DNA of 59,868 nt from Planctomycetota bacterium. GTDB taxonomy: Bacteria > Planctomycetota > Phycisphaerae > Phycisphaerales > UBA1924. The position numbers and the translations under genes are program-made. The notes beneath the pieces are model-generated. The model ran no database searches. It was not told the origin of the DNA and was given only the letters and a program-made list of their open reading frames with translations. The DNA is taken from the NCBI GenBank assembly GCA_030950285.1, contig JAUZRR010000043.1:1-59868 (forward strand), in the 5' to 3' direction. Below are positions 50,324-59,669 of the stretch, one piece after another; positions within the stretch are counted from its first letter, which is position 1, and the number at the start of each line of letters is the position of its first letter.

Positions 50324-53029
50324 TTAGCAGCCGACATTCCAGAGGTTCAGGAAGAACAGCACGTCCTGGGTGTTCACCGTCCCGTCGCCGTTGACATCCG
50401 CGGACGGATCACCCGCAGTCCACGCGTTGAGGAACGCGAGCACGTCCTGGGTGTTCACGTCGCCGTCGTTGTTGAAGTCGGCAACACACCCGCCGCAATC
50501 GACGTCATCAAGGATGAAGGCATCGACCGCCGCCTCGACGCGGGAGTCAACCCCGCCGTCGATCGCGCTGAAGCGCACGACCACGTTGTTGGTGAGCGAC
50601 ACAAAGTCCGCCACGCGGTGGCTGGCAACCGTCCACTGCATGCCCTGGTCGGTCAGGTCTTCCATCACGGTCCAGGACGAGCCGCCGTCGTCAGAGATCT
50701 CGATCGTGAAGCGGTCCTCGTTCTCGGTGGGGTTGTCTGCGCTGAACCAGCGGGCGTAAGAAACATAAGGATCGGCCAGCCCGGAGAGATCGAAGGTCGG
50801 CGAGACCAGGCGGGTCGGGCCGCCGTCGAGGTCGGGGTTCCCGAATCCGTTGCCGGTGATGTAGGCCTTGCCCGAGCCGTCGAAGTCGCTGGGCGGGTTG
50901 TTGCCCTGCACGATCGAACGCTTCCAGCCGCCGGCACTGACGTTCTCATTGACGACGGTGAACCCGTTGTCATCCTGGAAATCGTCGTCGAGAATCACCG
51001 TCCGCGCCTCGGCTGCAAACGCCTCAAAGGCCTCGGTGGGCGCGTTCTGTGGGTCGCGTCCGGTCGTGCCGTCGGTCGCCTCGGCCGAGACGTAGTACCG
51101 GACATCGGTCCGGCAATCGATCATGGGGAAGACCGCCTCGTAGACATTGTCGGAGGTCTCGGTCATGTCGATCTCGACAAAGCCCGAGCCGCTGTCCACG
51201 TGGAGCACACCGGTGCCGGGCGCAGCCTCGAACCCTGTGTTCGCAAACACAAGCACGTCAAAGGTTGTGCCGCCGGATGGCGAGACAGTGTCGGGAATGC
51301 CTGACGGGTAGACAAAGAGCAAGGGCACGACCTCCGGGCAGTCGATGAGGTGCTTGCCGAACGCTGCGCAGATCTCGTCGTAGTTGGGGGTGCCGTTGTT
51401 GATGTTCCCATCGTCGTCGTCGATGGTGAGCACCTCGATCGCGGTGCCCGGGTGGGCCGAGTTGTCGCCCTGCCCGCCGGTGGTGATGAGGAACCAGTCC
51501 ACAAAGAGTTGCTGGACCTCGGTCAGCCCGGCAGCCGAGCCGTAGGTGGTCCCGAAGTTCTTGCGCATATCCCACCACACCCCACCGAGGAGCTGCCCAC
51601 AGCTGTGGATCGCACCCGAGCACGGGTAGGTGCGATTGGTGGTCTCGTTGTTGCGGATGAACCCGCCGCTGGTGAAGAAGAACTCACCGACGATCGGGGA
51701 ATCGTAGAGCATATGAGCGCAGCTGTCGCCAAAGCCCTCGCCGAACGCGCCCTGCGAGAGGTTGAGCCGAGAGACGATGTAGTGGCCGTACTCATGAGCC
51801 ACGACGGTGGTGTACGCCGTGTTGTTGCAGCTGCCCGCCCTGCGGAAGAAGTTGATGCTGTTGCCATCGAAGAACGCGTTGCAGCTCGAGTTGATGTTCA
51901 CGTTGACCGTGGTGCGGAAGTTCATCCCCGTCCAGCTCGACCGGTCGGTGATAAAGTCATGAATCAGCCCGGTGTGGATAAAGGCGTTAACCTGCGCGGT
52001 CTCGAACTGGGTCGGCGTCTGGTTGAAGGTCATCGAAGCCTCAACGCCCGGCGTCGCGGTCTCGCTCTCAGAGAGCACCCCGCCGCTGGCCTGGTTGTTG
52101 ATGTTGGCCCACTGCCCGGTGTCAAAGTTGGCGTTGATCGTCACGTTCGAGTTGCCGCCGTGCGAGATATTGAAGAACCCGTCGGCATCGGTGTAGGCAT
52201 TGTTCCCGCCCGAAATCGCAACGCGGACATTGTTGATATCGAGCAGCACCGGAGGGTTGCTCGCCATATCGGGCAGGTTGCCCGGGCTGCCGAACCCATC
52301 GACCCGACCGAACACGTCGATGTTGTGCACCCCGTCGCGGGCCTCGAGCAGCACACCTGTCGCCGCGTCCACAAAGAACGTGTACTTCTCGCGGTTCACA
52401 AGGTCGGGGTTCTCACCCACAAACTTCCACGCCCGGGTCGCGACCATCCCGTTGCCGGTGTCGACCTGATACGCGACAAGCTCGGCCCCCGACCACACCG
52501 GTAGCCGGCCGAAATCAGAGCCCTTGATGAAGCGCACCGCCTGCGCGCCCGTGAGGGCCATCGGCGCAAAGCCGTTGTCCGGACGGGCCGCGAACATCCC
52601 AGCCGCGTACACGACCGACCACGTGCCATCCATGTTGTCACGCACGAGAATCCGCCCGGGGCTCGAATCCACCGCCAGCCCGTCCATCTGCTGGGTGTAC
52701 TGGTACGCCCAGAACTTGCCGAAACTTACATCACCCGACCAGGTCTCGACCAGGTCGAGATCACCCGCCCCAAACACGTCGCCGTGTTCAGCCAGGAACG
52801 ACTCGGCCGCGACGCGGGGGGAGTCTGCCATGGTCATCTTCTGCCCGTAGACGATCCGCGAGCGGTCGCCGTCGTGCCACATGCGGACGCCGGGGTGCTG
52901 CTGCATCAGGTCCTGCACAGCGTCGATGGTCTTGTCACCACCAGACACGCCGCCACCAGCCAGCGCGTTGGTCGATCCGGCGATCGTCGCCAGGCACAAA
53001 GCGGTCAACAAATGCTTGCGAATCCTCAT
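50324..53029 (-). CDS. M36/fungalysin-like metallopeptidase (tandem copy 2)
   Basis: 901 residues from ATG 53029; the open frame upstream overlaps the next gene's tail and is not used. Signal peptide MRIRKHLLTALCLATIAGST. Same plan as copy 1: propeptide, HEYGHYIVSRLNLSQGAFGE catalytic site (about 404), C-terminal beta domain and two Ca-loop repeats ending NLWNVGC. From about residue 210 to 480 it is nearly identical to copy 1, and again in the last 55 residues, while residues 600-845 differ clearly. That is a mosaic pattern expected from duplication with later conversion or differing selection. Confidence 0.9.
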   Translation of the reverse strand: MRIRKHLLTALCLATIAGSTNALAGGGVSGGDKTIDAVQDLMQQHPGVRMWHDGDRSRIVYGQKMTMADSPRVAAESFLAEHGDVFGAGDLDLVETWSGDVSFGKFWAYQYTQQMDGLAVDSSPGRILVRDNMDGTWSVVYAAGMFAARPDNGFAPMALTGAQAVRFIKGSDFGRLPVWSGAELVAYQVDTGNGMVATRAWKFVGENPDLVNREKYTFFVDAATGVLLEARDGVHNIDVFGRVDGFGSPGNLPDMASNPPVLLDINNVRVAISGGNNAYTDADGFFNISHGGNSNVTINANFDTGQWANINNQASGGVLSESETATPGVEASMTFNQTPTQFETAQVNAFIHTGLIHDFITDRSSWTGMNFRTTVNVNINSSCNAFFDGNSINFFRRAGSCNNTAYTTVVAHEYGHYIVSRLNLSQGAFGEGFGDSCAHMLYDSPIVGEFFFTSGGFIRNNETTNRTYPCSGAIHSCGQLLGGVWWDMRKNFGTTYGSAAGLTEVQQLFVDWFLITTGGQGDNSAHPGTAIEVLTIDDDDGNINNGTPNYDEICAAFGKHLIDCPEVVPLLFVYPSGIPDTVSPSGGTTFDVLVFANTGFEAAPGTGVLHVDSGSGFVEIDMTETSDNVYEAVFPMIDCRTDVRYYVSAEATDGTTGRDPQNAPTEAFEAFAAEARTVILDDDFQDDNGFTVVNENVSAGGWKRSIVQGNNPPSDFDGSGKAYITGNGFGNPDLDGGPTRLVSPTFDLSGLADPYVSYARWFSADNPTENEDRFTIEISDDGGSSWTVMEDLTDQGMQWTVASHRVADFVSLTNNVVVRFSAIDGGVDSRVEAAVDAFILDDVDCGGCVADFNNDGDVNTQDVLAFLNAWTAGDPSADVNGDGTVNTQDVLFFLNLWNVGC

Positions 53030-53156
53030 CAGTACGTTCCTTTCCTCGGGGGTGGGGGGGGAGTCTTCTTCCGGGCTCGTTCTCAAGCGGTCGGCAGCGT
53101 GCCGATCGCGGTGTTCCATTTCCTGTCTGTTGCGCGCGGTGTGTCGCGCCGATCCT

Positions 53157-56100
53157 CTAACATCCACCCACCCACGCGTTCAGGAACGCGGTGACGTCGA
53201 GGGTGTTGACGCTGCCGTCGTTGTTGATGTCCGCCGACCCGTCGCCCGCGGTCCACGCGTTCAGGAACGTCAGCACGTCCTGCGTGTTCACGTCGCCGTC
53301 GTTGTTGAAGTCCGCGATGCAACCGTCCTCGCACACAAACTCGCTGATGGTCAGCGCATCAATCCCGGCCTCGACCGTGTCGTCGCCGCCCGCGTCGATC
53401 GCCCGGAACCGTACCCGGATCGTCGAAGAAACCGGGACCTCCGCCCCGATCACGATCTCGTCGGTCCGCCACGCCAGCGCCACGTCCGTGTACGCCCTGA
53501 CCTGCACATAGTTCGCCCCAAACTGATCGGTCGCGACATCCACAAACAGCCCGTCGCCCGGCCCGATCTCGACACCCGGGAACCCGCTCATCCAGTAGCT
53601 GAACCCGATCGCCCCGCCGTCGGACATATCCATCACCGGCGAGATCAGTGCGGTCGTCCCGCCATCAATATCCTGGAACACCGTGTTGCCCGTGATATAA
53701 CATTGGCCCGAGCCGTCCGCGTCGCCGTCAGGATCGCCAAACCCCGAGTCCACCGGCACGCCCAACTCCCAGTTGCCGTCCGAAGCGCCGCTATCAATGA
53801 TCCACCCGCTCGGGCTCTCGAAGTTCTCGCTCGACACCACCGTCAGCTCGCCGACCTGTGCCTCGAAGAACCCCGTCGGGGCGTCCTCGGGCAGACGGAC
53901 CACGCCGCCCTCGTCACCCATCGCCTCGATGTAATACCGCGGCGAATCAGCGCAGGAAGCCGCGGGCAACGTCGCGGTGTACGACCCACCCCCGTTGTCA
54001 GCAAGCGACGCACTCACAAACGACCCGCCGTCATAGCTGTAATACAGCTTCTCGGTCCCGGGCACGACCGTCTCCCGGCCGTCCAGAATCTCCACCGCAA
54101 AGTCGGTGCTCTGCCCCGCCGGCATCGAAAACACCCCGCCGTCGGGAAGTGTCACAAACAACGGCGGCGAGATCTCGATCTCAAACGACCCCGGGTTGAT
54201 ATCAAAGAAAATGTTGTCCGACGCCCGCACCTTAATCCGCGCCTGCGTGGTCTGGATGTTGCTCGGCACCGTCACAAACTCGCTGCCGTCGTTGGGCGTG
54301 TTCGCCGCCAGCACCGTCGGGAACGTCTGCCCGTTATCCGTCGAGAGCAGGATGTCCACCTGCGACGCGTTGATCGGCGCAGCGCTGGTGTTGGCAACGT
54401 CCCACATCACCGTGCCCTGCCCGGCCCACACCTCGCCGCCCGAAGGCTCGGTCGCAACGAAAGGCCCCGCCGACCCGACCACGGTGTGCGTCACCTGGTC
54501 AAACTGCACACCCCCGCCCCCAGCCCGGTTGTCCCGCGCCGTCACCCGCCAGACATACGTCCGCGAGACCTCGGGTAAACGGTCCTTCTTGTCGGTCTGG
54601 TTCGCAAGAATCGTCGCCAGTCTCGGCACCGTCCGGCTCGGGCTCAATGTCCCCGTGTAGCTGCGGTTGAGCGGAAACTGCCCATCATCGGGCGTCGTCA
54701 ACGTCGCGGTCGGCCCGCGGTCGCGCTCCTCCCAGCAGTACGTCAGCGTGTCGCCGTCGGGGTCGCTCCCCGTCGCGGTCAGCGTAAAGGGCGTCCCGAT
54801 CGGGATCGAATACCCCGGCCCGGCATCCACCGTCGGCCCGTTGTTCCCGGTGTTGGTCTGCTGGTCGCAGTTGTTGCCCGAACCGTTTGTAATATAGTTG
54901 CGGATCGCGTCGTAGGAGTTCGATCCAAAGTACGCGTCCGAACGGTTCTGGATGTTGTCTGAGCCGCAGATCCCCGCATAGCCCATGATCGTGCTCGCCG
55001 AGCCCGGCTCGTAGGCGTTGCTCCCCGAACGGTTCCCGCCGCCGCAACTGCTGGTGCTGCTGTTGAAACAGTGGTTCGCGCCGAACTGGTGCCCGATCTC
55101 GTGGGCGACATAGTCCACATAGAACGAGTCACCCTGCGGGCTGGGAAGCCCCGTCACGCCGCCGGCTTTGCTGCTCCGGCACACCACCCCGAGGTACGCG
55201 ACCCCGCCGCCCCCGGTTGAGAAGACGTGCCCGATGTCGTAGTTGCTGCTCCCGATGATCGAGTTGCAGGTCGCGATGTTCTGGCTGAGCATCGCCCCGC
55301 CGTTGTTGTTGGAATAGGGGTCCGAGCCGGGGTTGGTAAAGACCAGTTGGTCGTTGTTCCCGACCAGCACAAGCCGCACCGCGACCTCGACCTCATAGAT
55401 GCCGGTCACCCGGTTGATCGCGGTCACGATCGCCGCCTGCCCCAGCGCCCGGGTCCCGCCGTGGAACTGCGTGTATTCGCCCGTCGCCGCGTTCGCCAGG
55501 CGGTACGTCTTCAGGTTCTCACCACTCCGGCTCGAGCCCCCCCCGTTCTGGTTCTGCCCGAACACCTCACCGATCGCGCCCTCGCACCGCCAATCGTCCA
55601 TGCGCACGTTGTCAGCCGCGTAATAGCTCGCGTAGTGCGTGCTGTCGCCACGGTTGAGCGGATCGACCATCACCCGCCCACTCGGCGAGAGCACCTGGGC
55701 GTGAAAGCCCTGAGGCGTGATGTCCAGCCGCACCGTCGCGGCCGGGTCGTCGATCCCCTGACCCACATACGTCCTGATGTCCGGATACTTCCGCTGCAGC
55801 GCGGGCTCCATGATCGGGCTCTCGACAATCTCGAACGCCTGATACTCCCCCGTCGGCATCGGGATCGCAAACAGCAGCGGCGCCTCGACCGCGTCCCTCG
55901 TGAACTCAAGAGGCGCCTTGCGGAGGTGACGGGTGATCGTCTGCAGGTCCGCCCGGTAGGTCACAAAGTGCGCCGGCCGCACCCATGCCTCACGACCCAA
56001 GAGCTCGTCGCCAGCCTGACCGAGCATGACCCACGACCCGTCCCACGACGACTCCTGCACCCGCTGAGGCACCCCCGCGTCCTGTGCCATCGCAAGACCC

Positions 56101-56174
56101 GACTGCGACAAACACACCCCCGCAGCTACTATCAAAGTACGAATACAGACGGCACAACGAGTCGAGCACACCAT
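53157..56174 (-). CDS. M12B/reprolysin-like metallopeptidase with dockerin-like tail
   Basis: 1005 residues, the largest enzyme here. ATG 56174 follows GGGAG. Signal peptide ends SQSGLAMAQD. The pro-domain includes DDPAATVRLDITPQGFHAQV and SGRVMVDPLNR, typical of planctomycete reprolysin-like proteins. Catalytic HEIGHQFGANHCF (about 354) and Met-turn TIMGYAGICG. A PKD/fibronectin-like part (ATGSDPDGDTLTYCWEERDR) follows. Later regions (GGEVWAGQGTVMWDVANTSA) are Ig-like, then a beta-sandwich similar to those of the M36-like pair (FSYWMSGFPGVEIGPGDGLF). It ends in two Ca-loop repeats with NAWVGGC. Confidence 0.9.
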   Translation of the reverse strand: MVCSTRCAVCIRTLIVAAGVCLSQSGLAMAQDAGVPQRVQESSWDGSWVMLGQAGDELLGREAWVRPAHFVTYRADLQTITRHLRKAPLEFTRDAVEAPLLFAIPMPTGEYQAFEIVESPIMEPALQRKYPDIRTYVGQGIDDPAATVRLDITPQGFHAQVLSPSGRVMVDPLNRGDSTHYASYYAADNVRMDDWRCEGAIGEVFGQNQNGGGSSRSGENLKTYRLANAATGEYTQFHGGTRALGQAAIVTAINRVTGIYEVEVAVRLVLVGNNDQLVFTNPGSDPYSNNNGGAMLSQNIATCNSIIGSSNYDIGHVFSTGGGGVAYLGVVCRSSKAGGVTGLPSPQGDSFYVDYVAHEIGHQFGANHCFNSSTSSCGGGNRSGSNAYEPGSASTIMGYAGICGSDNIQNRSDAYFGSNSYDAIRNYITNGSGNNCDQQTNTGNNGPTVDAGPGYSIPIGTPFTLTATGSDPDGDTLTYCWEERDRGPTATLTTPDDGQFPLNRSYTGTLSPSRTVPRLATILANQTDKKDRLPEVSRTYVWRVTARDNRAGGGGVQFDQVTHTVVGSAGPFVATEPSGGEVWAGQGTVMWDVANTSAAPINASQVDILLSTDNGQTFPTVLAANTPNDGSEFVTVPSNIQTTQARIKVRASDNIFFDINPGSFEIEISPPLFVTLPDGGVFSMPAGQSTDFAVEILDGRETVVPGTEKLYYSYDGGSFVSASLADNGGGSYTATLPAASCADSPRYYIEAMGDEGGVVRLPEDAPTGFFEAQVGELTVVSSENFESPSGWIIDSGASDGNWELGVPVDSGFGDPDGDADGSGQCYITGNTVFQDIDGGTTALISPVMDMSDGGAIGFSYWMSGFPGVEIGPGDGLFVDVATDQFGANYVQVRAYTDVALAWRTDEIVIGAEVPVSSTIRVRFRAIDAGGDDTVEAGIDALTISEFVCEDGCIADFNNDGDVNTQDVLTFLNAWTAGDGSADINNDGSVNTLDVTAFLNAWVGGC

Positions 56175-56619
56175 CGCATCTCCCTCTCTGAATGGTCACC
56201 GAGCCGCGAGGAACCTCCTCCAGCACGCTCGGATGCCTTGCTATGCGGAGAAGGAGCCCGCCATGTTCCTCCCATTTCAGAGATCAACACCGCGCCAAAG
56301 CCCGTCGCCGGGCCGAACCCTTCTCCACACGAGGCATAACCCGGGCAAGACAGGCCGCGCCGACCATGGTCTCAACCCACCTGTGTCTTTGTATCAGAGA
56401 TCGGCTCCCGCACCAACCCCCATACGCAGAACCCGACACAGAACGCACAGAAGTTTGTCCAACCCCTTCCCATCTTCGCGCCACCCCCACGCACACCACC
56501 AAAATGCCCAAAAAAACACCAGTACACAACAACACCCCGTACCATCACTGGGTCGCGCCGATTGGTTCCACCGGACAATCAGGATGGCGCACGTTCCAGC
56601 CCGCTCGCATCCGCCCCGA
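56175..56619. other. intergenic region in the dockerin island
   Basis: 445 bases between the stop of the 56620-59430 gene and the start of the reprolysin-like gene. It is C/A-rich on the plus strand, with a T7 tract on the minus strand around 56512-56518 but no clear stem before it. No repeat, gene or confident promoter was found. Confidence 0.4.
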
Positions 56620-59430
56620 TCAGCAGCCAAGACCCCACAGATTCAGGAACAGCAGCACGTCCCGAGAGTCCACCACAAAGTCCCGATTGATATCTGCTGC
56701 CGGCCTCTTCGCCGCAAAGTCGTTCAGCAACGCCACCAGGTCCCGCGTGTCCACCACCCCGTTGCCGTCGTGGTCCGCGACACACGCCGTCTGGCACTCG
56801 TCAGGCACGCCGTCACCATTCACATCCGCGCTCGACCCGGTCGCGATATCACACGAATCAGGCACGAGGTTCTGGTTGCAGTCTGTGCCGTTGCTCCGCA
56901 AAAAATCGAACCCCGTCGGCCGCTCGATCCCCGAATCAATCGACTGCACGTACGCCCGCACCATCTTGCCCGAATCCACATCAAACTGGTAGATGCGGGC
57001 GTTGGTCAGGTGCAACGCCGAGGTGCCGCTCCCCTCAACCACCTTCCCACCGCCCGGCCGACCCTCGTGGTCGTGCGCCCGGCTCACATAAATATCCCCG
57101 TCCGGCCCGACCCGGATGCACCAAGGCTGATCGAGCGTCATCCGGTCGGCTGTCCCCCCGCGGTTGAACTGTCGCACAAACGCCCCGCTCACGCCGTCAA
57201 ACTCCAGCACCTGGTTCGTCCCCCGGCTCGCCACCAGCACCCGACCGTCCGCCAGCGCAAGCACGCCGCGCGGATCATCGAGCCCGCCGTTGTCGCCCGC
57301 CGACACCAGCTCGCGCACAAACACGCCCGACCCCGCGTCAAACTCGAGCACCCGCCCGTCGCCGCTCGTCACCAGCAACAACCCTTCGGGCGAAATCGCC
57401 AGCCCGAACGGCCCGACCAACCCCCCCGCACCCGGCAACACCAGGTCGCCCAGATACACGCCACTGTCCGGGTCGTACGCCTTCACGCTGTCGGTCCCCG
57501 TGCTCGCAATCAGGAGCGACCCCCACGGGCTGATCAGCATCGCCCCGGGCGCAGCCAACCCGCCGTCGCCCGACACCACAAGATCGCGCAGGTACGCCCC
57601 GTCGCGGCCGAACTCCGCGACCCGCGCATCGACCATGCTCGTGGCCAGCACCCGCCCGTCAGGCAACGCCAGCACGTCGCCGGCCTCAGCAAGCCCCGCG
57701 TCGGCCGAGTCGCGCACGACCGTCCCCGTCAGGCTCAAAAACCGCCGCAGCACCGGCCGCGCTTTGTCCGCGATCCACACGTCGTTGGCCCCGTCGAGCG
57801 CGACCAGATCAATCACCCCGTCCCCGTCGCAGTCTTCGCAGCTGTCGAGCAGCGCATCACGATCGAGGTCCAGACTCATATCGAGGTTGATCTCCGAGTA
57901 GTCGCTGATCCCGTTGCCGTTGCAATCGGTCTCGCACTCGTCGGGCACGCCGTTGCCGTACTCATCGGTGCTGATGAGCGTCTCGATGTCGTAGTCGTCA
58001 GGCAGCAGGTTGTTGTTGCAGTCGGGCTCGCACTCGTCGGGGCGGCCGTTCTCGTTGATGTCGTTGCTCGTGCCCATCGCGATGTCGTCTGGGTCGAGCA
58101 CACCGTTCCCGTTGCAGTCCTCGCACTCGTCGGGAATGCCGTTGCTGTTGACGTCCAGGCTCGTCCCGCCCGCGATGTCCTCGTCGTCGGGAATGCCGTT
58201 GAGATTGCAATCAGCCGCCACGCACGCCCGATCGGCAAGCAGCGCCCTCATCACCCCGGCTGTCACCGTGTGGAACCGCAGGTCGTGGTTGGCATCCCCG
58301 CCCGTGTGCGTCTGGCCGCAGTACGACATGATCGGCCCGCGCTGCGCCGGGGTGTAGGGGTCGTTGCACGTGTCCAGCCCGTAGCCCTGGGTATGCCCTG
58401 TGCCGAAGTTGTGACCGAGCTCGTGGGCCGGGATGATGATGTCCCGGTTGTACACGCCCGGCCGCTCGGGGTCGGAAAAATACCCCAGCGTGTAGCCGCT
58501 CACCGAGTACCCGTTGCGCCCGCACACCGAGCTGCCGTAGGCAATGCCGCCGTACCAGAAGTTCGCCCGACCCGACAAAAACTGCGCCACATCTCTTGGC
58601 GTGTCTTCCATGTTCGCGTTCCAATAGTCTCGGAACGCCCCGAGCGGGTTCTCCTCATTGAACAAATCATCCGGGTCGTCCCACACCCGCACAAAGCTCA
58701 GCGTGAGCGCCGTCCCCACGTCGCGCAAATAAATATCGCTGATCGCGCCGTACAACTGCACGATGTACGCCGCCTCCGCCTCAAGATCAAAGAACTGCTC
58801 GTACAGCTCGTAGTCCGTCTCGACCGCGACCTCCACCAGAAACAAGCCCGGCCGCGCCGCGCCGCGCGTCGGCGCCGACCCGCCCGTCGGTTCGACAAGC
58901 CCCGACGACTCAACTCCACAGCCCGGGAGCGAGCCGCCCGTCCCCGGATCGGGCAACACCAGCGCCTGCCCCTCGGGCATCATCCGCCCGCCCCCCGCGC
59001 GGCTGGTCACCACAAACCGCTCGCCGCTGCCCAGCTCGATCCGCCCGGACATCGCACCGCGATACTTGCTCAGGTACACATGCGACTGCGCATCACCCTC
59101 GACCTGCCCCCGCAACAGCACCACCGAATCAACATCAAACCCCAGATCAACATCCTCGCCCCACCGGTCCCCGACCACAAACCTCGTCCCCGGCCGCGTT
59201 ACCGCAAACCGCGTCAGTTCAAGCGACACGAACTCCACCCCGCCATCCATCCCCGGCACAGGCACATCCGAAAGCACAACCCGATCGCCTTCCGCAAGCC
59301 ACATCACAGCTCCCTCATCAAACGCAAATTCGGCATGCCCAACCTGTCCAGCCGCCGACCCTACCGGGAGGCACAGCCCAAAGACCACCGCAACGACATA
59401 TATGATTCTGGCATATTCATGGGTTCTCAT
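56620..59430 (-). CDS. M12-type metallopeptidase with Cys/Asp repeats, propeller and dockerin-like tail
   Basis: 936 residues from ATG 59430 (ATG 59442 also in frame). Signal peptide MRTHEYARIIYVVAVVFGLC, cut after SAAGQ. Pro-domain (LLRGQVEGDAQSHVYLSKYR) as in the 42546-44735 protein. Zinc site HELGHNFGTGHTQG (about 335), Met-turn PIMSYCGQ. Then five or six repeats of the type DCNGNGVLDPDDIAMGTSND, thrombospondin-3-like Ca-binding units rich in Cys and Asp (about 405-540). An NHL-like beta-propeller of about six blades (patterns LALPDGRVLATS, LISPWGSLLIAS) follows at about 545-830, one more Cys/Asp unit, then two Ca-loop repeats ending LWGLGC. Confidence 0.88.
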   Translation of the reverse strand: MRTHEYARIIYVVAVVFGLCLPVGSAAGQVGHAEFAFDEGAVMWLAEGDRVVLSDVPVPGMDGGVEFVSLELTRFAVTRPGTRFVVGDRWGEDVDLGFDVDSVVLLRGQVEGDAQSHVYLSKYRGAMSGRIELGSGERFVVTSRAGGGRMMPEGQALVLPDPGTGGSLPGCGVESSGLVEPTGGSAPTRGAARPGLFLVEVAVETDYELYEQFFDLEAEAAYIVQLYGAISDIYLRDVGTALTLSFVRVWDDPDDLFNEENPLGAFRDYWNANMEDTPRDVAQFLSGRANFWYGGIAYGSSVCGRNGYSVSGYTLGYFSDPERPGVYNRDIIIPAHELGHNFGTGHTQGYGLDTCNDPYTPAQRGPIMSYCGQTHTGGDANHDLRFHTVTAGVMRALLADRACVAADCNLNGIPDDEDIAGGTSLDVNSNGIPDECEDCNGNGVLDPDDIAMGTSNDINENGRPDECEPDCNNNLLPDDYDIETLISTDEYGNGVPDECETDCNGNGISDYSEINLDMSLDLDRDALLDSCEDCDGDGVIDLVALDGANDVWIADKARPVLRRFLSLTGTVVRDSADAGLAEAGDVLALPDGRVLATSMVDARVAEFGRDGAYLRDLVVSGDGGLAAPGAMLISPWGSLLIASTGTDSVKAYDPDSGVYLGDLVLPGAGGLVGPFGLAISPEGLLLVTSGDGRVLEFDAGSGVFVRELVSAGDNGGLDDPRGVLALADGRVLVASRGTNQVLEFDGVSGAFVRQFNRGGTADRMTLDQPWCIRVGPDGDIYVSRAHDHEGRPGGGKVVEGSGTSALHLTNARIYQFDVDSGKMVRAYVQSIDSGIERPTGFDFLRSNGTDCNQNLVPDSCDIATGSSADVNGDGVPDECQTACVADHDGNGVVDTRDLVALLNDFAAKRPAADINRDFVVDSRDVLLFLNLWGLGC

Positions 59431-59610
59431 AGCGACCACCATACACCACAACCCCCGAATGGCCTCACACAAATCCAAGTGCTCGATTCTTGATCTCACG
59501 GGTTCCAATTGCCGAATCTCACAGTTTGCTCATGCCGAACGAGCCTCAAGCAGTGTGTGGAGAGCTCCTGATCTCCGCGACCATGACCCCACTCCCGCAA
59601 CCACTCCATC

Positions 59611-59638
59611 AAAAAACCCCAGGGGTGTGCCCGGGGTT
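59611..59638 (-). terminator. intrinsic terminator of the rightmost dockerin gene
   Basis: AACCCC (59615-59620) / GGGGTT (59633-59638) with 12-base loop, followed on the minus strand by T6 (59616-59611). Confidence 0.8.
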
Positions 59639-59669
59639 CTTGGAAAGCACGGATTGAACGATCAGTTGA

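Noticed and set aside
50324..53167. Longer start of the second M36-like protein at 53167
   Set aside because: The extra 46 residues precede a complete signal peptide and overlap the 3' end of the reprolysin-like gene.
56233..59493. Long plus-strand open frame of over 1000 codons opposite the metallopeptidase gene
   Set aside because: Its translation is His/Arg/Pro/Val-rich with no domain. It is the antisense of the well-supported minus-strand gene, an effect of GC-rich codon use. The same holds for long plus-strand frames at 39642-41810, 44807-47581, 31876-34302 and 11988-13616.
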